From assembly GCA_947623555.1 (NCBI GenBank), contig CANQGW010000013.1, positions 1 through 35,206 of the forward strand: a stretch of DNA of 35,206 nt, in the 5' to 3' direction. The notes beneath the pieces are model-generated. The model was not told the origin of the DNA and made no database searches. It was given only the letters and a program-made list of their open reading frames with translations. Both the position numbers and the translations under genes were made by a program. Of the stretch, positions 17,149-24,225 are shown piece by piece (within the stretch, counting starts at the first letter, position 1; each line of letters begins with the position of its first letter). Origin of the DNA: an uncultured Clostridia bacterium. GTDB taxonomy: Bacteria; Bacillota; Clostridia; TANB77; CAG-508.

Positions 17149-18376
17149 CTTCCCAATTCCAAGATGAACTATTCCTTTTTTCAATAGCTTTTTCCTTTTT
17201 TGCCTGTTTTGATAATTGTTTTTTATATTTTAATTGTAGCATTTTATATTTATTTTCCTCTCTATTAGATAAGCTACACAGAAAATCAAAAATCCCATTA
17301 ATATATGTTCTTGTTTCATTTATATATCTACTATTAGTATAGCTTTCATGACTATTTAATAGTTTTCTCTCAAAGTCAAGAACCTTATTTCCTATTAGCT
17401 TTAAAACCTCTTTCTCGGTTTCAGTTTTAATTTTCTGTTGTTGATATTGTAGCTTTTTTTCATTGCTATATCTAAATTCTACTATTTTCTGTTTTGCATT
17501 TATATAATTTTCTATTTGCAATTTACACTCATAAGATGTGTCTATTATTTTATTTGATATAATGTCAATTTTTTTTATTATATTAGGGTATTTTTTTAAA
17601 TACTCATATTTAATGCTTCCTTCTGTTGCTTGTAAATCTTGTTTTAAATCAAGAATTAATTCTATAATTCCTTTTAGATCTTCATCTTTAAATATTTGTC
17701 TCATAATTTTATCGGTTTGAGAATCTTTTTCATATTTTATAATACTATTGATAAAATCATTATTTTGGCTTACTTGTTTTAGTTTATTTATAATTTGGTT
17801 TTCTGCAAGAATATTTTTCTTTGCTAGATCTTTTTCCTGATATATTGGTAGCAAATCTTCTCTAAAAACATCATTTGTAAACTCTAACCTTAATTTATCT
17901 TTAAGCTGATATTTAATATAATAATTACTTTTTTCTTTTCCTTTACTCCAAATCATAAACTGAAAATGTGGATGTCCTTTTTCTAAATGTACTGCTCCAA
18001 TATATTGTAAATCTTCATATTTTACATTTAATTTACTTGCGATACTTGGTAATTTATTTTCTAAAAGTTCTTGCCATTTTTCTTGGTTTAAATATCCTAA
18101 TCTACTAGCATCATACTCATTTAAAGATATCATTCCTCTGTAGATAGGTATTTTTTGATTTGCTAATTTTGTTATATGTTTTGATATTTCATCAACTGTT
18201 TCCATGTTTCTAATATCAGGAAATAACTCTACTTTTCCAAATAATCCATGACTTGTATTTTTATTTTTGATAGCATATACACTATTAGCAAGATAGTTAG
18301 TATATATTTTATGCTTAAAAAATGTTGTTCTTAAGTTCGGATTTAATGTTTCTAATTTAAAAATAAGTCTACTCAT
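17138..18376 (-). CDS. MobL-type relaxase
   Basis: A 412-aa DNA relaxase. The catalytic histidine cluster is HLEKGHPHFQFMIW (near residue 150), preceded by IPIYRGMISLNEYDA and WQELLENKLPSIASKLN, typical of MobL/MOBP-like Firmicute relaxases. Tyr residues near the N-terminus could carry out nicking. The C-terminal half is long, charged and coiled-coil. It nicks at oriT and leads the strand through VirD4. The ATG overlaps the MobC-like gene by 8 bases. The end is SSSWNWEDEL, a short acidic tail, with a longer one in the +1 frame directly after the stop. Confidence 0.85.
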   Translation of the reverse strand: MSRLIFKLETLNPNLRTTFFKHKIYTNYLANSVYAIKNKNTSHGLFGKVELFPDIRNMETVDEISKHITKLANQKIPIYRGMISLNEYDASRLGYLNQEKWQELLENKLPSIASKLNVKYEDLQYIGAVHLEKGHPHFQFMIWSKGKEKSNYYIKYQLKDKLRLEFTNDVFREDLLPIYQEKDLAKKNILAENQIINKLKQVSQNNDFINSIIKYEKDSQTDKIMRQIFKDEDLKGIIELILDLKQDLQATEGSIKYEYLKKYPNIIKKIDIISNKIIDTSYECKLQIENYINAKQKIVEFRYSNEKKLQYQQQKIKTETEKEVLKLIGNKVLDFERKLLNSHESYTNSRYINETRTYINGIFDFLCSLSNREENKYKMLQLKYKKQLSKQAKKEKAIEKRNSSSWNWEDEL

Positions 18377-18830
18377 TTCTGTATATTTCTCCTATGGAAT
18401 AGAAATCATATAAATCTTTTTCTGTCATTTCTGATGTATCTTTATTTACAAAATAGTTAGCTTTTTTTCTTGCATTAGATAATATATTTAAGAAATCTTT
18501 GTGCATATCATCTCCAAGTATTTTGCAAAATACCTCTCCTACAAGATAAGTATTAATTGCATTAGTTCTTAAATTTTTTGCATTTATTTTTCGTTGTGAT
18601 TTTATAAAAGGATCTAATTTTATCTCAATTAACCTATCTAATTCTTTTATAATAAAGTCTAAATTATCTTTATAAATTTGTAAATTTATTTCCTTATCTA
18701 TTCCAGCTCTTATTAAATCTGATGCTGTATTATATGAACTTTTTTCAACTATTTTTGTAATCATTTCCTTTTTAAATTTAGGTATTTTTACAACTATTCT
18801 TACGAGTTCTTCTTCGCTATTCTTTTTCAA
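18369..18830 (-). CDS. MobC-like relaxosome accessory protein
   Basis: A 153-aa protein with an N-terminal ribbon-helix-helix-like pattern (ELVRIVVKIPKFKKEMITKI, then SYNTASDLIRAGIDKEI) and a helical C-terminal half. Such proteins bind oriT and assist nicking. The TTG start follows GGAGGATTAA. It lies between the candidate oriT and the relaxase gene, the usual place for a relaxosome factor. Assignment rests on size, fold pattern and position. Confidence 0.65.
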   Translation of the reverse strand: MKKNSEEELVRIVVKIPKFKKEMITKIVEKSSYNTASDLIRAGIDKEINLQIYKDNLDFIIKELDRLIEIKLDPFIKSQRKINAKNLRTNAINTYLVGEVFCKILGDDMHKDFLNILSNARKKANYFVNKDTSEMTEKDLYDFYSIGEIYRNE

Positions 18831-18954
18831 TTAATCCTCCATGCTCTCTCCCTATTTTTTCAAAATTGCTTTTAATAGCAATTTTGCAGGAAGAGGGAGT
18901 GCACTCCACTCCCACTAACTGCTAAAAAGCGTGGCTTTTTACGGGATGACCTAA
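18831..18954. other. Candidate origin of transfer (oriT)
   Basis: This gene-free stretch just upstream of the mob genes is rich in inverted repeats. CAAAATTGCT (18861-18870) pairs with 18877-18886. GGGAGTG (18895-18901) pairs with CACTCCC (18907-18913). TAAAAAGC (18923-18930) pairs with GCTTTTTA (18934-18941) around GTG. Its G+C content is higher than its surroundings. Position and repeats fit an oriT; the nick site cannot be assigned by eye. Confidence 0.5.
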
Positions 18955-18955
18955 A

Positions 18956-18989
18956 AATAAAGGGGTGCTTTTTGTAGCACCACTTTATT
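18956..18989 (-). terminator. Terminator of the accessory operon
   Basis: On the minus strand AATAAAG.GGTGCT pairs with AGCACC.CTTTATT around a 6-base loop and is followed by T-rich sequence, just after the stop of the 182-aa gene. Confidence 0.75.
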
Positions 18990-18996
18990 AGCTATA

Positions 18997-19545
18997 TTAT
19001 TCCATTTCTTCTTCATTATTTACAGTATGTTCATCAATATCATATCCCATTCTGTCACCAAACATCTTATCAATTTTTCTCTCATCTTCTATACTTGAAG
19101 CTTTGTATAATTTATATATTTTATTATTTAATGAAACTTGTATATTAGATTCTATAAGTGTATTTGGAATCTCATTTTTTGAAAATATTTCAAAATAGTA
19201 TCCTGATTTAACTGCAACCTTTTCATTTTGTTCTTCTTTTTTCATTTCTTCTGCAATACTAATATACTTTAATGCAATTGGTTTGAACTTACTATATTGG
19301 AAATCATCTTTCATTTCATCCATCATATATTTTATTATCTCAATGATTTGTTCTGATTTTAATGGTGTTGTATATACTCTTTGCAATTCGTTTTTTTGCT
19401 CTTCAGTTCCTACATCTAAATTTAAAGGAGAATCACTTACATACTTAAATTTCATTAAAGCTTTAGCAAGTGATTCTCGATATTCTGTGTCTAATCCAAA
19501 AAGGCTATCTTGTATGTTATCTATGGTTATGTTCTTTTTTTTCAC
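18997..19545 (-). CDS. Hypothetical protein with EEEME tail
   Basis: A 182-aa soluble, charged protein; no family was recognised. It has a helical N-terminal half (YRESLAKALMKFKYV; SEQIIEIIKYMMDEMKDD) and a small beta region (KSGYYFEIFSKNEIPNTL). It ends TVNNEEEME and is followed directly by a terminator, so the acidic end has no role as a ribosome site. The GTG start sits behind GAGGTG, 14 bases after the previous gene. It is the last gene of an accessory operon with the conserved element protein and the ArdA-like gene. Confidence 0.6.
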   Translation of the reverse strand: MKKKNITIDNIQDSLFGLDTEYRESLAKALMKFKYVSDSPLNLDVGTEEQKNELQRVYTTPLKSEQIIEIIKYMMDEMKDDFQYSKFKPIALKYISIAEEMKKEEQNEKVAVKSGYYFEIFSKNEIPNTLIESNIQVSLNNKIYKLYKASSIEDERKIDKMFGDRMGYDIDEHTVNNEEEME

Positions 19546-19559
19546 TTTATTTCACCTCA

Positions 19560-20162
19560 TTATTCATCAAACTCTTCTTCGCATTCTAGACCTGCTTGAT
19601 CTGTAATTTCTACATACTCTCCAATGATACATAAGGCATCATCATAACTTCTACTAGCTGTTATCCTATCACACATTTCTTTTGCTTCTTCCTTCATTCC
19701 ATTTCGTTTTAATGTTTCCGATGCTATTCCCATAAGGTTATATATATTTCCATTTTTGCCAATCAAAGCACATCTTGGTTTTGTTTTAACCTCTTCTCGC
19801 ATTGCATTATTATCAACTATGTCATCAAACCATCTTCCTCCAACTTCAAATCTCGGTATAATAATTGCTCTTAAATTTTTTATATCATCATTCTTTACTG
19901 AAATTAAAGTCAAATTATCTTTATATTTATTTGATCCTTTTAAGTTATAATTATTATTCATTGTTTTTCCTGAAATAATATATATAGGTAATGGATTAGA
20001 AACTTCAGAATATTCTTTTAGCCAATTTACCATGTCATTTATACTTTCATCATCTGAACAAATTCCTGTAAATGTTAAGGCAGAACAATTATATAATTCA
20101 TTTAATTGTTCTTTTGTGGTTACTTCTATTTTTGTTATTTTTTGTTCTATAGTTTCGTTCAT
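19560..20162 (-). CDS. Conserved mobile-element protein with acidic tail
   Basis: A 200-aa protein. The C-terminal half, KPRCALIGKNGNIYNLMGIA then ETLKRNGMKEEAKEMCDRI and SRSYDDALCIIGEYVEI, is a small domain I associate with Firmicute conjugative elements next to anti-restriction genes; its function is unknown. The N-terminal half is probably a separate alpha/beta domain (FTGICSDDESINDMVNWLKE). It ends ECEEEFDE, and the next gene's ribosome site lies beyond the stop. The ATG overlaps the ArdA-like gene by 4 bases, so the two are made together. Confidence 0.65.
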   Translation of the reverse strand: MNETIEQKITKIEVTTKEQLNELYNCSALTFTGICSDDESINDMVNWLKEYSEVSNPLPIYIISGKTMNNNYNLKGSNKYKDNLTLISVKNDDIKNLRAIIIPRFEVGGRWFDDIVDNNAMREEVKTKPRCALIGKNGNIYNLMGIASETLKRNGMKEEAKEMCDRITASRSYDDALCIIGEYVEITDQAGLECEEEFDE

Positions 20163-20800
20163 TCAAGCTCCTCCTCTTCTTCCTTTTGTAAATCATATTC
20201 TTCTAGTTCATCTTCTTGTCTTAAATATCCATATTCAGTTTTTATCATATTTTTATCTTCTGAATAATCTCTCCCTAATTCTTCCAAATTTGCATAGTCC
20301 ATAAGATCTTCTATATCAATTTCTGAATCATATATTAATTGTCTTGCAAGTTCTTCACTATCATATGCTCCAATCAGTTCAAAACTATCAATATTTTGTG
20401 CGTATTTTATAGCATCTTTTATATTATTTATTTGTCCTTCTTTTGCTTCTAATACTGCTAGTAATTTTTTTCTATCATCCAAGTATACTTTATTTATTAC
20501 ACCATAAAGTTTTATAATATCCTGAAATGGTGTTGTATATCCTTCTGTTTTTGCTCTGGTAATTGTTTCATTTATGATTCTAGAAATACTGCTTGAAAAA
20601 TTACAATCTTCTTTATCTAAAAATTTACATTCTAATATATGTGTATCTTGTATTGTATAATTTTCATAATCTAGATCAAGATATCTAAAATCATTTTTTA
20701 ATTCTTCTGAACTTCTAGGAATTACTATTTTAATTTCTTTATATGTTTCTAATTCCTCATATTGTTTTTTATTTACTATATCTATTCTTATTTGTAACAT
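20159..20800 (-). CDS. ardA: ArdA-like anti-restriction protein with EEEEELE tail
   Basis: A 213-aa acidic protein. Order and motifs fit ArdA, a DNA mimic that inhibits type I restriction enzymes: an N-terminal part with DLDYENYTIQDTHI, a central helix pair (IIKLYGVINKVYLDDRKKLL, then IDSFELIGAYDSEELARQLI), and NLEELGRDYSEDKNM with YGYL near the end. It is followed by a Glu-rich extension ending QKEEEEELE that is not part of ArdA. These codons also contain GAGGAGG, the ribosome site of the next gene. ArdA must act early in the recipient, which makes protein delivery attractive but unproven. Confidence 0.6.
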   Translation of the reverse strand: MLQIRIDIVNKKQYEELETYKEIKIVIPRSSEELKNDFRYLDLDYENYTIQDTHILECKFLDKEDCNFSSSISRIINETITRAKTEGYTTPFQDIIKLYGVINKVYLDDRKKLLAVLEAKEGQINNIKDAIKYAQNIDSFELIGAYDSEELARQLIYDSEIDIEDLMDYANLEELGRDYSEDKNMIKTEYGYLRQEDELEEYDLQKEEEEELE

Positions 20801-20814
20801 TTTCTTCTCCTAAA

Positions 20815-20841
20815 GATTCTCTCGCACGAGAATCGATTCTC
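20815..20841. promoter_or_regulatory. Repeated GATTCTC/GAGAATC element before the ardA-like gene
   Basis: Three 7-base units, GATTCTC-tcgcac-GAGAATC-GATTCTC, can form two mutually exclusive hairpins, or a 14-bp palindrome. It lies just upstream of the ribosome site of the ArdA-like gene. Nineteen of its bases recur exactly at 30888-30906. It could be an operator or a leader switch. Confidence 0.5.
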
Positions 20842-20884
20842 TGGCTTTTTATTTTCTTAATAGAGTAGTTTTACCTCTTAAAAG

Positions 20885-21454
20885 TTACTCTATTTCATCT
20901 GTTTCCTCATTTTCTACTTTATTTTGTTTATCGTCTTCATAATACTTACTATAAACCCTATAGTTCTTTTTATCAGCCTCGATAAAACTCTCTAACATAT
21001 TTATCTCATTTTCCATCTTTTCTTTTAGTTTATCTATATTTGAAAATGAATCTTTTGAAATGGTGGCAGTACAAATTTTTTCATATTTTTCATCAAATGC
21101 CTTTTTATCATGTATGCTCAAGACTAATATATACTGTGGTTTATCCTTTTCAAGAAAGTAATCAAAAGTTAAATAACAACTTATTCCTTTTTCTCTGTCT
21201 GATATATTTGCTAAAACAATTCCTTTTCTGTTTTCTATTTCATTTCTTAAATTATACATAGAAGTATATAATTTAAATCTACTATTTCGATTTTCTTCTA
21301 TTAGTTCTTGGAGAATTTCTATTTTTTCTTGCTCACAGTTCCATTGTTTTTTATATTCTTCTCTTGGTTCTGTCATTGAAGAATCCTTTGAATAGCAATT
21401 CAAGTTATACTGTGCTTCTTGACTTAATTCCTCTAAATATTCTAATCTATTCAA
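20885..21454 (-). CDS. Hypothetical protein with ETDEIE tail
   Basis: A 189-aa soluble protein, helical at the N-terminus (MNRLEYLEELSQEAQYNLNC; EEYKKQWNCEQEKIEILQEL), with a beta-rich centre (GISCYLTFDYFLE; YILVLSIHDKKAF) and a helical C-terminus. No family was recognised. The start is TTG, using GAGGAGG in the tail codons of the DUF3560 gene. Its own end, NEETDEIE, is not near another ribosome site. It lies between DUF3560 and the ArdA-like gene in the accessory block. Confidence 0.6.
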   Translation of the reverse strand: MNRLEYLEELSQEAQYNLNCYSKDSSMTEPREEYKKQWNCEQEKIEILQELIEENRNSRFKLYTSMYNLRNEIENRKGIVLANISDREKGISCYLTFDYFLEKDKPQYILVLSIHDKKAFDEKYEKICTATISKDSFSNIDKLKEKMENEINMLESFIEADKKNYRVYSKYYEDDKQNKVENEETDEIE

Positions 21455-22181
21455 GTTCGTCTTCCTCCTCTTCTGAATTCATATCGTTTTTTTCAGTTTC
21501 TTTTTCTATTACATCTTTAATTAGGCTTTTGGTAACATTAATTGTTGTTTTATTAAATTCTCTTTGCCACGCACCTTCATTTCTAGACCAATGGAAACCA
21601 TTATGTTTTAATTCTCTTCTAATATTTTCGCTTGGTATATCATCAAACAATAATTGAATTCTATTTATTTCTTTATTATGAATAGCTTTTCCACCTTTAA
21701 ATTCAATGTCTACAAATTCCATCTTTTCTAATTCTTTAAGTCTTTCTATTCTCTTCTTCGTTTCTCTTATATTAGCTCCAATATTTGTTAACTCCCATCC
21801 AGAATGTTCTCTTGCTTTTATGATTTTTCTCTCATTTTCAAGCTTTTCTAATTTTTCTTCTAGTTTTTGTATTGCATTTGGATCATCATTATAAATAGCT
21901 CTACTATTTTCTGCAGATTCAGCTCTTTGAGCATAATAATTACTTTTATCATCCATTTCTATGGATTTTCTTATATCATTGTTTGCTCTTTCTATTAATC
22001 GTCTGTGTTTCTTTTCAGAATAATGTCCAATTATTATTTGTTGTCCAGGTGCAATTTGTAAAATTCGATTAGCATTTGAATTACTATATTGTATTGACTG
22101 TTCTTTTGCTTTTTTAGATAGTTCATTATACCTATCTATTCTTCTTTGTTTTCTTTCTTCGTAATCTTTTCTTCCTCCCAA
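21447..22181 (-). CDS. DUF3560-domain protein with EEEEDELE tail
   Basis: A 244-aa protein with the DUF3560 pattern: RRIDRYNELSKKAKEQS, IAPGQQIIIGHYSEKKHRRL and KSNYYAQRAESAE. A coiled-coil linker and a C-terminal domain follow (DIEFKGGKAIHNKEINRIQL; FHWSRNEGAWQRE), the latter also known from DUF3560 partners. Such proteins are carried by plasmids and conjugative elements; the role is unknown. The TTG start follows AAAGGAAAG. It ends NSEEEEDELE, with GAGGAGG in these codons serving the next gene's TTG start. Confidence 0.75.
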   Translation of the reverse strand: MGGRKDYEERKQRRIDRYNELSKKAKEQSIQYSNSNANRILQIAPGQQIIIGHYSEKKHRRLIERANNDIRKSIEMDDKSNYYAQRAESAENSRAIYNDDPNAIQKLEEKLEKLENERKIIKAREHSGWELTNIGANIRETKKRIERLKELEKMEFVDIEFKGGKAIHNKEINRIQLLFDDIPSENIRRELKHNGFHWSRNEGAWQREFNKTTINVTKSLIKDVIEKETEKNDMNSEEEEDELE

Positions 22182-22279
22182 AAAACATCACTTTCCTTTC
22201 CTAAAATTATTGAACAAATAACAGCTAAAGTTAATGATGAACTTAACATAGCCACTATTATTAAGATTAAAATATACAT
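22136..22279 (-). CDS. Small membrane protein, 47 aa
   Basis: One membrane segment (ILILIIVAMLSSSLTLAVIC) is followed by a charged end, WEEEKITKKENKEE. I chose the ATG at 22279, because AAGGAGAG lies ten bases upstream. A longer frame from 22381 starts inside the tail codons of the upstream gene without a ribosome site. It overlaps the DUF3560 start by 46 bases. Function is not known. Confidence 0.5.
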   Translation of the reverse strand: MYILILIIVAMLSSSLTLAVICSIILGKESDVFWEEEKITKKENKEE

Positions 22280-22351
22280 TTTTATATTACTCTCCTTAAA
22301 AAAAGACTTATATAAAAAGTATTTGTGGCATTCTAACTCTTCACAAAACTT

Positions 22352-22391
22352 TTCACAAGTCTTATTCGAATTCTTCTTCATTTTCTTTTTG
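22352..22391. repeat. 40-bp direct repeat, copy 1 (acidic-tail codons)
   Basis: The same 40 bases recur exactly at 22978-23017. The repeat covers the codons for QKENEEEFE, the stop and about ten bases beyond, so it carries the acidic tail as a DNA unit. Weaker similarity continues for roughly 30 more bases on the downstream side. Confidence 0.85.
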
Positions 22392-22928
22392 TTGTTTTAG
22401 GTATTTCTTCTTTTCTTGTGTTAACATTTGCTTATAGAATTTATAACATCCACAACTTTTAGTAGCACCCTTTCTTAAACTTTCTCCACATCTAATTACT
22501 TCATTACCACATTCACAAGCACATTTCCAATAATAATATGTTTTCTTTTTTCCATTTTTATAAGTAACTTGTTTTTTGTGATCTAATGCTATAACTAATA
22601 ATTTTCCAAATATTTTACCTGTTAAATCTTGCATATTTGTATTTGATTTTATTTGTAATTTTTTCTTTTTGTCATAAGTCATTTTTCTTTTATATTCTGC
22701 TTGACATCCACAACTCATAGAGTAACCTCCTCTTAAGCTATTTCCTGATCTTACTACTTCATTACCACAATCACAAGCACATTTCCAAAAATAAGTAACT
22801 CTTTTTCTACCATTTTTATATATGACTTGCTTATTATGATCTAAACCTATGACTAATAATTTTCCAAATCTTTTACCTGTTAAATCAATTATATGTTTAT
22901 TTAAATTTTTACATATTTCCTGCTCCAT
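22362..22928 (-). CDS. Protein with two zinc-finger-like repeats and EEEFE tail
   Basis: About 188 aa. It consists of two tandem copies of a 70-residue module: LTGKRFGKLLVIGLDHN ... YFWKCACDCGNEVV ... LRGGYSMSCGC, and LTGKIFGKLLVIALDH ... YYWKCACECGNEVI ... LRKGATKSCGC. This module (four Cys, probably zinc-binding) is common in phage and mobile-element proteins, often fused to AP2 or HNH domains; here it is doubled and alone. I chose the ATG at 22928 behind GCGAGG; the frame extends to a GTG at 22982. The end, QKENEEEFE, lies in a 40-bp repeat shared with the region after metK. Confidence 0.7.
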   Translation of the reverse strand: MEQEICKNLNKHIIDLTGKRFGKLLVIGLDHNKQVIYKNGRKRVTYFWKCACDCGNEVVRSGNSLRGGYSMSCGCQAEYKRKMTYDKKKKLQIKSNTNMQDLTGKIFGKLLVIALDHKKQVTYKNGKKKTYYYWKCACECGNEVIRCGESLRKGATKSCGCYKFYKQMLTQEKKKYLKQQKENEEEFE

Positions 22929-22977
22929 TTTTATAAACCTCGCATTTTTGATGTCATTGTAACTCTCTATAAAGAGC

Positions 22978-23017
22978 TTCACAAGTCTTATTCGAATTCT
23001 TCTTCATTTTCTTTTTG
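22978..23017. repeat. 40-bp direct repeat, copy 2 (after metK)
   Basis: Identical to 22352-22391. In the +1 frame of metK it encodes QKENEEEFE and a stop. The two copies flank the doubled zinc-module gene exactly, as expected from a segmental duplication or insertion. Confidence 0.85.
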
Positions 23018-23039
23018 GTATTGTTCTATTCCAACTAGA

Positions 23040-24158
23040 TTAAATCTGCACTATCTTTTCCCATGTAAATCCTTCTCTACCAAAATGACCATAATTAGTG
23101 GTTTTTGAATATATTGGTTCTTTCAATTTTAAATAATCAATAATTCCTTTTGGTGTTAAGTCAAAACGTTCTTTAATTATTTTAATAATTAACCCTTCTG
23201 GAATTCTATTTGTTCCAAAACAATCTATATAAATTGATAGTGGATTTTGTATTCCTATTCCATAAGACATTTGTATTTCACATTTTCTTGCTAATCCGTT
23301 TGCTACAATGTTTTTTGCAATGTGCCTCAACATATAAGATACTGATCTATCTACTTTGGTTCCATCTTTACCTGAAAAAGCACCTCCACCATGTTTTGCA
23401 ATTCCTCCATATGTGTCAACAATTATTTTTCTTCCTGTTAAACCAGTATCAGCAACAGCTCCTCCAATTACAAATCTACCTGTTGGATTAATATAGAATT
23501 TAGTTTCTACATCAAGCATATCTGGCTCTACTACCTCTAATACGACATTTTCAATTAAATCTTTTTGTAATGTTGATATATCTACATTTTTTGAATGCTG
23601 TGCTGATATTAAAATAGTATCTATTCTAATTGGCATTTCATTAACATATTCTACTGTTACTTGTACTTTTCCATCTGATTTTAAATATGGTAAAATACCT
23701 TTTTTTCTTACTTCTGCTAATCTTTTGGCAAGTTTATGTGCTATGCTAATTGGATATGGCATATAATCATCAGATTCATCTGTAGCATATCCATACATAA
23801 TTCCCTGATCTCCTGCACCACCATCATCTACTCCTATTGCTATATCATTACTTTGTTTTGTAATATTAATGTCAATATCACAAGTTCTATAATCCATATT
23901 TGTTTCTGCATCTGTATAGTCTACTTCTTTTAATTTTTCTCTAACTATATTTTCAATATCTATTATGGCATTTGATGTTATTTGACCTGCCACTATTACT
24001 TTATTATTTGATATAAGAGTTTCTACTGCAACTCTTGAATCTTTATCTTGTTCTAAACAAGCATCTAAAATAGAATCTGATATAAAATCACATACTTTAT
24101 CAGGATGTCCCTCTGTTACAGATTCACTTGTTAAAAAATACCTTTTGTAATTTTTCAA
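23040..24158 (-). CDS. metK: S-adenosylmethionine synthetase (MetK)
   Basis: A 372-aa enzyme making SAM from ATP and methionine. Signature motifs are SVTEGHPDKVCDFISDSILD at the N-terminus, VDDGGAGDQGIMYGYA, and GGGAFSGKDGTKVDRS. It reads full length to GHFGREGFTWEKIVQI. The TTG start follows GGAGG. A metK beside conjugation genes is unusual; the element also carries a DNA methyltransferase that needs SAM. Skipping one T at the stop (ATT TAA T) opens a +1 frame encoding NLVGIEQYQKENEEEFE, the acidic tail found on other element proteins. Either a tail was lost by an indel or it is reached by frameshifting. Confidence 0.95.
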   Translation of the reverse strand: MKNYKRYFLTSESVTEGHPDKVCDFISDSILDACLEQDKDSRVAVETLISNNKVIVAGQITSNAIIDIENIVREKLKEVDYTDAETNMDYRTCDIDINITKQSNDIAIGVDDGGAGDQGIMYGYATDESDDYMPYPISIAHKLAKRLAEVRKKGILPYLKSDGKVQVTVEYVNEMPIRIDTILISAQHSKNVDISTLQKDLIENVVLEVVEPDMLDVETKFYINPTGRFVIGGAVADTGLTGRKIIVDTYGGIAKHGGGAFSGKDGTKVDRSVSYMLRHIAKNIVANGLARKCEIQMSYGIGIQNPLSIYIDCFGTNRIPEGLIIKIIKERFDLTPKGIIDYLKLKEPIYSKTTNYGHFGREGFTWEKIVQI

Positions 24159-24200
24159 ATTTATTTCCTCCGTTTCTCTAAAACTTACTTTATATTAAAT

Positions 24201-24222
24201 TAGAGTGGGAAATCCCACTCTA
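24201..24222 (-). terminator. Hairpin after the adhesin gene
   Basis: TAGAGTGGG and CCCACTCTA form a perfect 9-bp stem around four bases, three bases beyond the adhesin stop. The T-rich tail is weak, so it may be a partial terminator that lets some transcripts reach metK. Confidence 0.6.
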
Positions 24223-24225
24223 TAA

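Noticed and set aside
7453-22181. Acidic tails explained only as ribosome sites (GAGGAG) of overlapping next genes
   Set aside because: This holds at 7460, 20162 and 21454, but most tails are followed by terminators, gaps or a separate ribosome site beyond the stop.
22136-22381. An 81-aa frame starting MKKNSNKTCEKF at 22381
   Set aside because: The start lies within the tail codons of the upstream gene without a ribosome site. ATG 22279 has AAGGAGAG and gives a sensible membrane protein.
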